A program made the position numbers and the translations under genes. Below are positions 59,347-64,000 of a stretch of 64,000 nucleotides of DNA, piece after piece (position 1 is the first letter of the stretch; each line of letters opens with the position of its first letter). Below the pieces are notes generated by a model. It made no database searches, had not been told where the DNA came from, and saw only the letters and a list, made by a program, of their open reading frames with translations. This DNA is from Flavobacteriales bacterium UBA4110 (GTDB lineage Bacteria; Bacteroidota; Bacteroidia; Flavobacteriales; Weeksellaceae): assembly GCA_002383165.1 (NCBI GenBank), contig DFXK01000014.1, positions 139,808 through 203,807 of the forward strand. Direction: 5' to 3'.

Positions 59347-59360
59347 TTTATGTCGAAATT

Positions 59361-60830
59361 CTATTCCTCCACCCAAACACTTACATTCCCAGCGGGACAA
59401 GGGAAATTACCCCATCCATTTTCATCAATCGTCACTTTATCCTGCAGATGTCCAGTGAAATCATAGAACGTTTTTCCAACGTATCGTTTTCCTATTTCCA
59501 TAGATTTTTGATTCACATCTTTATTACTCATAACAACCGCACAACCAGAGTGTTCATCATCTCCTTTGCGAGTCCAACCAATACAATGCGCATCATCAAA
59601 ATAATCTCTTTGTTCGCCGTAAGCAAAATATTGTCTGGCTTTGATGAGCTCTTCAATCGCATCCACTTTGTCGAGGAAGATTTCATATTCGTTGCCGTCT
59701 TTTCCTTGGTCTTTGTAGCTCGCGCCGTATAAATCGGGATAAAAAACACAAGGGTAACCATCTTTTCTAAGCAAAATCAAAGCATAAGCAATCGGTTTGA
59801 ACCAAGTTTCAACAGGCGCTTCCAAAGCCTGAAGTGGCTGTGTGTCGTGATTGTCAACAACTGTAACTGCTTTGTCTGGATGAGATGTTACAAGTGTTTC
59901 ATTAAAAATTTCTCTCAAATCATAATCCGGATTTTTGGAAGCATCGTGCAGATTGTGATGCAGAGAAGAATCAAACAAGCTCATACAACCTTCGGTAGAA
60001 TCTATATAGGCTTGCAAGAGAGGTAATTCTCCCGGTGCCCAATATTCTCCTACGGCAAAAATATCTTTGCCTGTGTTGGCGCGCAAAAGTGTGAGCCATT
60101 CCTTGTAAAAATCCGGCGAAATATGTTTCACAGCATCCAACCTCACTCCATCAAAACCAGTCTGGTCGTGGTACCATTTTCCCCAATGATTGAGCTCTTC
60201 ACGAACGAATGGATTTCTGTGTTCGATGTCATTGTACATCAGATAATCGTAATTCCCTTTTTCATTATCAATAATGTCATCCCAACCATCGCCGAAATCA
60301 TTAAAAATCTGATAGATGGCTTTATCTAAACCTTCCGCATAATCTACGCCAGAAAAGCAGGTAAAATCCCATTTGAAGTTAGAATAGATTTCTCCTCTGC
60401 CGGGAAATGTAAACTTCGTATAAGATTCAATTTCGAATACGTCGGAAATAACTTTTTCACGGTCATTTTCGTCTACTTTTACCACACGGAATTTCTCCAA
60501 CTCGTCGCCACCGGCTTTATGATTGAGAACCACATCTGCAATTACTTGGATGTTTTTGCTCTTCAGAGCCTGTATCGCTTCTATATATTGTTGCTTGGAA
60601 CCATATTTTGTGACGATACCGCCTTTCTGGTCAAACTCTCCCAAGTCGAATAAATCATAAGGATCATATCCGACGGAAAAACCGGCACTTGTACTTTTGT
60701 AGGCAGGTGGCAGCCAAACGGATGTGATGCCTAAACTGGATAAGTAATCTGCAGATTCCTTTACGTGGTTCCAAAGAAAAGAATCTCCATCGGTATACCA
60801 ATGGAAAAATTGTATCATAGTTCCGTTCAT
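59361..60830 (-). CDS. Cytoplasmic alpha-amylase (GH13)
   Basis: A 489-residue alpha-amylase without signal peptide (MNGTMIQFFHWYTDGDSFLW), of the GH13 subfamily 5 type found in the cytoplasm of bacteria. Barrel motifs are VIADVVLNHKAGGD, DGVRLDAVKHI (nucleophile), FAVGEYWAPG (acid/base) and VDNHDTQPL (transition-state stabiliser). Together with the secreted amylase it suggests import of maltodextrins and internal breakdown. No glycogen-metabolism genes are adjacent. Confidence 0.95.
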   Translation of the reverse strand: MNGTMIQFFHWYTDGDSFLWNHVKESADYLSSLGITSVWLPPAYKSTSAGFSVGYDPYDLFDLGEFDQKGGIVTKYGSKQQYIEAIQALKSKNIQVIADVVLNHKAGGDELEKFRVVKVDENDREKVISDVFEIESYTKFTFPGRGEIYSNFKWDFTCFSGVDYAEGLDKAIYQIFNDFGDGWDDIIDNEKGNYDYLMYNDIEHRNPFVREELNHWGKWYHDQTGFDGVRLDAVKHISPDFYKEWLTLLRANTGKDIFAVGEYWAPGELPLLQAYIDSTEGCMSLFDSSLHHNLHDASKNPDYDLREIFNETLVTSHPDKAVTVVDNHDTQPLQALEAPVETWFKPIAYALILLRKDGYPCVFYPDLYGASYKDQGKDGNEYEIFLDKVDAIEELIKARQYFAYGEQRDYFDDAHCIGWTRKGDDEHSGCAVVMSNKDVNQKSMEIGKRYVGKTFYDFTGHLQDKVTIDENGWGNFPCPAGNVSVWVEE

Positions 60831-60985
60831 GAGATTGTAATTTTTAGTTTATTTGATTCGATTTGATATTTCCAGCTATGAAAATATCAAGCCAAGGCAT
60901 TCTCATATTTCTGAATTAGTATCACGGCGTGCTTTTTACCTGAAAATCATTTCTTTATTGCTCTAATTAAAAGCACATGAAATGA

Positions 60986-62071
60986 CTAATCTTCAAGTTC
61001 CTCAAAAGGAATCCTTAACTGGACAGAAACCTGTTTTTTCTCGTCTGTGTTGAGGTTGGATAATGATAAACCAAGTAATCTAATGGCTTTGTCATAAGGT
61101 CTCAGCTCCCATAGTTGCCTCGCCGTATTGTAGAATTTTTCAGCATTTTCAAAATAGAAATCCTGTGTTTTGCTTCTGGTGTAAAGTGCAAAATCTTTGT
61201 ATTTAATTTTAAGAGTTAAGGTTTTACCTTTGATTTCTCTTTTGCTCAAACGTTCTTCTAATTCCTGGCTTAAAGATTTAAGTTTTTGCTCAATTTCTTC
61301 ATCTTCATTAATGTCATCCCAAAACGTTCTTTCCACTGCCACACTTTTTTGGATTCGATTGGGTTTTACTTCGCCGTTATGAATTCCGCGAACAACATTG
61401 TAATAATACCTTCCGGATTTTCCGAAAAGCTTTTCCAATTCATCCAGAGATTTTGCTTTCAAATCAGAACCTTTGAAAATCTGAAGCGTGTGCATTCGAT
61501 TTGCTGTTACTTTCCCAACACCGTAGAATTTCTCAATCGGAAGATTTTCCAGAAACGCATCAATTTTTGTGGGATGGATTGTTTTCTGCCCGTTTGGTTT
61601 ATTGATGTCAGAAGCGACTTTTGCTAGAAATTTATTCACGGAAATTCCGGCAGAAGCGGTCAGGCCTGTTTCTTCAAATATTCGTTTTCGGATTTCTTTG
61701 GCGATATCATTAGCAGACTCGATTCCTTTTTTATTTTCCGTGACATCCAGATACGCTTCGTCCAAAGAAAGAGGTTCTACTAGGTCGGTATATTCGTGAA
61801 AAATGATTCTGATTTTGCTGGAGATTTCTTTGTATCGAGCAAATCGGGGAGGGACAAAGATGAGATGCGGGCATTTCTCTTTGGCTGTTTTGCTTGGCAT
61901 CGCAGAACGAACGCCAAATTTCCTTGCCTCGTAACTTGCAGCTGCAACCACGCCACGATGTCCACCACCAACGGCAATCGCTTTTCCACGCAAACCCGGA
62001 TTGTCGAGTTGCTCCACGGAAGCATAAAAAGCGTCCATATCTACGTGAATTATTTTGCGTTGCGATTGCAT
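60986..62071 (-). CDS. dinB: DNA polymerase IV
   Basis: Y-family translesion polymerase, 361 residues. KIIHVDMDAFYASVEQ carries the first metal-binding aspartate, YEARKFGVRSAMPSKTA the finger residue region, PLSLDEAYLDVT the second catalytic acidic pair, and KVTANRMHTLQIFKGSDLKAKSLDELEKLFGKSGRYYY the HhH-containing thumb; the C-terminal little-finger domain is present. No beta-clamp motif can be clearly named. Its -7 box lies only 5 bases upstream of the start (TAAATTTG, complement of 62076-62083), so the transcript may be nearly leaderless. Confidence 0.95.
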   Translation of the reverse strand: MQSQRKIIHVDMDAFYASVEQLDNPGLRGKAIAVGGGHRGVVAAASYEARKFGVRSAMPSKTAKEKCPHLIFVPPRFARYKEISSKIRIIFHEYTDLVEPLSLDEAYLDVTENKKGIESANDIAKEIRKRIFEETGLTASAGISVNKFLAKVASDINKPNGQKTIHPTKIDAFLENLPIEKFYGVGKVTANRMHTLQIFKGSDLKAKSLDELEKLFGKSGRYYYNVVRGIHNGEVKPNRIQKSVAVERTFWDDINEDEEIEQKLKSLSQELEERLSKREIKGKTLTLKIKYKDFALYTRSKTQDFYFENAEKFYNTARQLWELRPYDKAIRLLGLSLSNLNTDEKKQVSVQLRIPFEELED

Positions 62072-62092
62072 CTAACAAATTTAGGCAAAAAA

Positions 62093-62113
62093 AATCCCGA
62101 AATTTTCGGGATT
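62093..62113 (-). terminator. Rho-independent terminator of the thioredoxin-like gene
   Basis: AATCCCGAA/TTCGGGATT with a three-base loop, followed on the minus strand by a T run. It lies 9 bases after the gene's stop. Confidence 0.88.
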
Positions 62114-62121
62114 GTAAATTG

Positions 62122-62637
62122 TTATTTTATCAGCTTATCGATTGTAGATTGGATTTCCGGATCTTCAGGAGAAATCGCATAGTATTTTGCAATATTAGAT
62201 TTTTGGTCTACCACAATATATCTCGGAATCCAGTTGAGGTCAATATAATTGTTGAAATCGTTTTTCCAGCCGGATGAAAACCAATAGTTTTCTTTATCCT
62301 TCATCTCAAAGCGTTCCAAACTTTTATCAAAACCTTCTTTTGAGCGTTCCAAAGAAAGGAAAACAAAATCGATATTTGGATTTTGAGCTTCTAATTCTTT
62401 GGCTTTTGGAAAGGCTTTCAGACAATCTCTGCACCAGCCAGCCCAGAAATCTAGAATCAAAACTTTCCCTTTGTGTTGATGCAAAATATCTTTTATGGAA
62501 GTTTCTTTTCCATTTTCATCCTGTAATTTTTGAGCGAGCGCTTCGTTGGAAAATTTGGTTTTCAGAACTTTTGGAACTTCTTGAGAAAAGCCCAATTGGA
62601 AAATAAATAATAAGCTATAAATTAATATCCTCTTCAT
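62122..62637 (-). CDS. TlpA/thioredoxin-like secreted protein
   Basis: A 171-residue exported redoxin. The start at 62637 opens a signal peptide (MKRILIYSLLFIFQLGFSQ); the 33-base longer frame has no such feature. The thioredoxin fold shows the catalytic pair in FWAGWCRDCLKAFPKA, with IPRYIVVDQKSNIAKYYAISPED at the C-terminus (cis-Pro region). In the periplasm such proteins reduce or rearrange disulfides. Partner unknown. Confidence 0.9.
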   Translation of the reverse strand: MKRILIYSLLFIFQLGFSQEVPKVLKTKFSNEALAQKLQDENGKETSIKDILHQHKGKVLILDFWAGWCRDCLKAFPKAKELEAQNPNIDFVFLSLERSKEGFDKSLERFEMKDKENYWFSSGWKNDFNNYIDLNWIPRYIVVDQKSNIAKYYAISPEDPEIQSTIDKLIK

Positions 62638-62692
62638 TTTTTTAAATTTTTGAAGCACGAAGTTAGTCATTAATATATTAATAGAAATAAAA

Positions 62693-62716
62693 AAGACAAC
62701 TTAAAAAAGCTGTCTT
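62693..62716 (-). terminator. Rho-independent terminator of the phosphorylase gene
   Basis: On the minus strand AAGACAGC, loop TTTTTTAA, GTTGTCTT, then T residues; one G-T pair in the stem. It lies 24 bases after the stop at 62740. Confidence 0.75.
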
Positions 62717-62739
62717 AGTCATTTATATTTTGAATGGTA

Positions 62740-63552
62740 CTAATAATTCTTTACCAAACCTTTTATAATTTTGATAACATTCGGCATTGCTTTGTTGGCA
62801 GCTTCCAAAACCTCCTCGTGAGAAACAGCAAAGGAAATATCTGGTCCTCCTAAATCTGTAATGATGGAAAGGCAGAAACAATCCATACCTTGATGCTTTG
62901 CAACAATAACTTCAGGAACGGTGCTCATTCCAACAGCATCTCCGCCAATGGCTTTTACCATTCCATATTCTGCAGGTGTTTCAAAAGTTGGACCTGATAA
63001 TGCGACATAGACACCTTCTTTTAAATCTATTTTTTCTTGAACGGCAATGTTTTTAGCCAATTCAATCATTTTTCTATTGTAAGGCTCGCTCATATCAACA
63101 AAACGAGGGCCTAATTCATCAATGTTTTTACCTCTCAACGGATGTTCCGGCATCATATTGATATGATCTGTCAATACCATAATGTCGGCCACTTTGAAGT
63201 TTGGATTCACGCCTCCACAAGCATTAGACAAAATCAAATTCTTGATTCCCAACAAGTGAAAAACTCGAAACGGAAAAGTAACAGTTTCCATAGAATGACC
63301 TTCATAATAATGAAATCTGCCGCTCATCATCAAAACTTTTTTGCCTTCAAGAATTCCGTAAATCAGTTTTCCGCCGTGACCAACAACTGTAGTTTGGGGA
63401 AAGTTAGGAATGTCTTTGTAATCTAAAGTATGAATTGCCTCCACCTCGTGCTGAAGTTTTCCAAGACCAGAACCCAAAACTATAGCAAAATCAGGAGTTT
63501 CTCCGATAATGTTCTTGATGAATTCTGCTGTTTCTTTAAACTTTTCTAACAT
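62740..63552 (-). CDS. Purine nucleoside phosphorylase (trimeric type)
   Basis: A 270-residue PNP that splits purine nucleosides with phosphate. VLGSGLGKL opens the phosphate-binding loop, VVGHGGKLIYG and GRFHYYEGHSMETVTFPFRV are substrate-site segments, ALSGPTFETPAEYGMVKAIGGDAVGMSTVPEVIVAKH holds the base- and ribose-binding residues (key Glu, Met, Asn/His region). The size class matches the trimeric type. It overlaps the lpxK end by 17 bases. Together with deoC it fits nucleoside salvage. Confidence 0.94.
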   Translation of the reverse strand: MLEKFKETAEFIKNIIGETPDFAIVLGSGLGKLQHEVEAIHTLDYKDIPNFPQTTVVGHGGKLIYGILEGKKVLMMSGRFHYYEGHSMETVTFPFRVFHLLGIKNLILSNACGGVNPNFKVADIMVLTDHINMMPEHPLRGKNIDELGPRFVDMSEPYNRKMIELAKNIAVQEKIDLKEGVYVALSGPTFETPAEYGMVKAIGGDAVGMSTVPEVIVAKHQGMDCFCLSIITDLGGPDISFAVSHEEVLEAANKAMPNVIKIIKGLVKNY

Positions 63553-64000
63553 AGTTTTGAATGATATTGTTGAAATCTTCCGGTTTGTCTATCTCCACAT
63601 TGATGGGCCAATAATAGATTTTATTTCGAAGATAATCAAATGTTTTCAGGCGGACATAATCTTTCTCAGTTGTTAGAATGACTTTATATTCACCCAATTT
63701 TTTATACTCAGCCGTAATATTTTTGATGTCATCATCCGTAAAATTATGATGGTCTTTGAATTGTAGATGTTTAATTTTTTTGTTGTACTTCGAAATTTCT
63801 TTCAGGAGCTGAGAAGGATTTGCAATTCCGGTAATCAACAAAACATCATAATAGTCCAGATTTTTCACAGGCATCATTTTATCAATTCCAAGAATATTTT
63901 CATCGTAAGAAATGGATGAAAAAAATACTTTCTGATAATGTTGAGGTCTGATTCTGGAAATGTAATATTGCTTTTTCTCTTCAGTCAAATCATCCGGACA
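63536..64000 (-). CDS. lpxK: Tetraacyldisaccharide 4'-kinase, C-terminal part (cut by window edge)
   Basis: The last 155 codons of LpxK, which phosphorylates the lipid A disaccharide at the inner membrane. The frame stays open to the window end, where codons for CPDDLTEEKKQYYI fit the LpxK-conserved TKCP-type segment; the start and the Walker region lie outside the window. Visible C-terminal blocks are LITGIANPSQLLKEI, FKDHHNFTDDDIKNI and ILTTEKDYVRLK (substrate-site region). Genuinely partial, not a short gene. Overlaps the phosphorylase gene by 17 bases. Confidence 0.9.
   Translation of the reverse strand, partial: CPDDLTEEKKQYYISRIRPQHYQKVFFSSISYDENILGIDKMMPVKNLDYYDVLLITGIANPSQLLKEISKYNKKIKHLQFKDHHNFTDDDIKNITAEYKKLGEYKVILTTEKDYVRLKTFDYLRNKIYYWPINVEIDKPEDFNNIIQNYVRKV

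Noticed and set aside
63536..63988. Treating the last frame as a short complete gene starting at a TTG.
   Set aside because: The frame stays open to the window edge and its sequence is the C-terminal part of LpxK, so it is a partial gene.

Overview
The window looks like chromosomal DNA of a Flavobacteriales bacterium close to Chryseobacterium/Epilithonimonas (family Weeksellaceae, Bacteroidota). The evidence is low GC, almost no Shine-Dalgarno sequences, promoters of the Bacteroidota form TTG-N19-21-TAnnTTTG, type IX secretion (T9SS) sorting domains of both type A and type B, a bacterial mevalonate-pathway enzyme (HMG-CoA reductase), and many dispersed palindromic repeats in gene ends. Species assignment is inference.

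Layout. 1-3.4 kb: housekeeping genes (DUF72 protein, glyA, recX). 3.4-29.1 kb: a large surface-polysaccharide locus read entirely on the plus strand. It contains a Wza-type export lipoprotein, a Wzc-type tyrosine kinase/co-polymerase, a Wzx flippase, a VioA/VioB-like amino-sugar pair, a decayed second aminotransferase, WbqC, a GNAT, a WecF-like transferase, several GT2 and GT4 glycosyltransferases, a pyruvyl transferase and two adjacent paralogous membrane proteins that are candidate polymerases. Inside this locus, 23.88-26.1 kb is a strange island. It has phased CCGTACA repeats, a promoter followed by two hairpins, a conserved-looking protein of unknown function, a perfect terminator, a 60-bp tandem repeat array and a small HTH protein. 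The locus ends with a GT4 enzyme and a T9SS-secreted protein.

29.2-32.1 kb: outer-membrane protein, MscS channel, sucC. 32.1-37.9 kb: remains of an esterase gene, then a TetR-ABC-HlyD-TolC tripartite export operon with a likely TetR operator; the ABC ATPase has degenerate catalytic motifs. 37.9-41.2 kb: minus-strand genes for a Cys-less zinc-ribbon-like protein, a receiver domain without its phosphoacceptor, DUF423, a TonB-C-like protein, an unlisted 56-residue membrane protein and HMG-CoA reductase. 41.4-44.3 kb: a putative DNA-repair pair (radical SAM plus TIGR03915-type protein) split by a ParDE-type toxin-antitoxin module.

44.4-64 kb: mostly single metabolic genes. These are YceI, DOPA dioxygenase, a T9SS type B protein, hutH, VOC, SGNH hydrolase with a truncated bacillithiol-transferase-like stub, VF530, YchJ, M3 peptidase, SRPBCC, a secreted GH13 amylase with T9SS signal, an Lrp regulator, deoC, a cytoplasmic alpha-amylase, dinB, a thioredoxin-like protein, purine nucleoside phosphorylase and the C-terminal part of lpxK, which is cut by the window edge. 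The secreted and cytoplasmic amylases fit external starch breakdown followed by internal maltodextrin use; deoC and the phosphorylase fit nucleoside salvage.

No rRNA, tRNA, complete insertion sequence, prophage or CRISPR array was seen. The most unusual signals are two glycosyltransferase genes that carry dispersed palindromic repeats in frame inside their coding sequence, and the 23.88-26.1 kb island.
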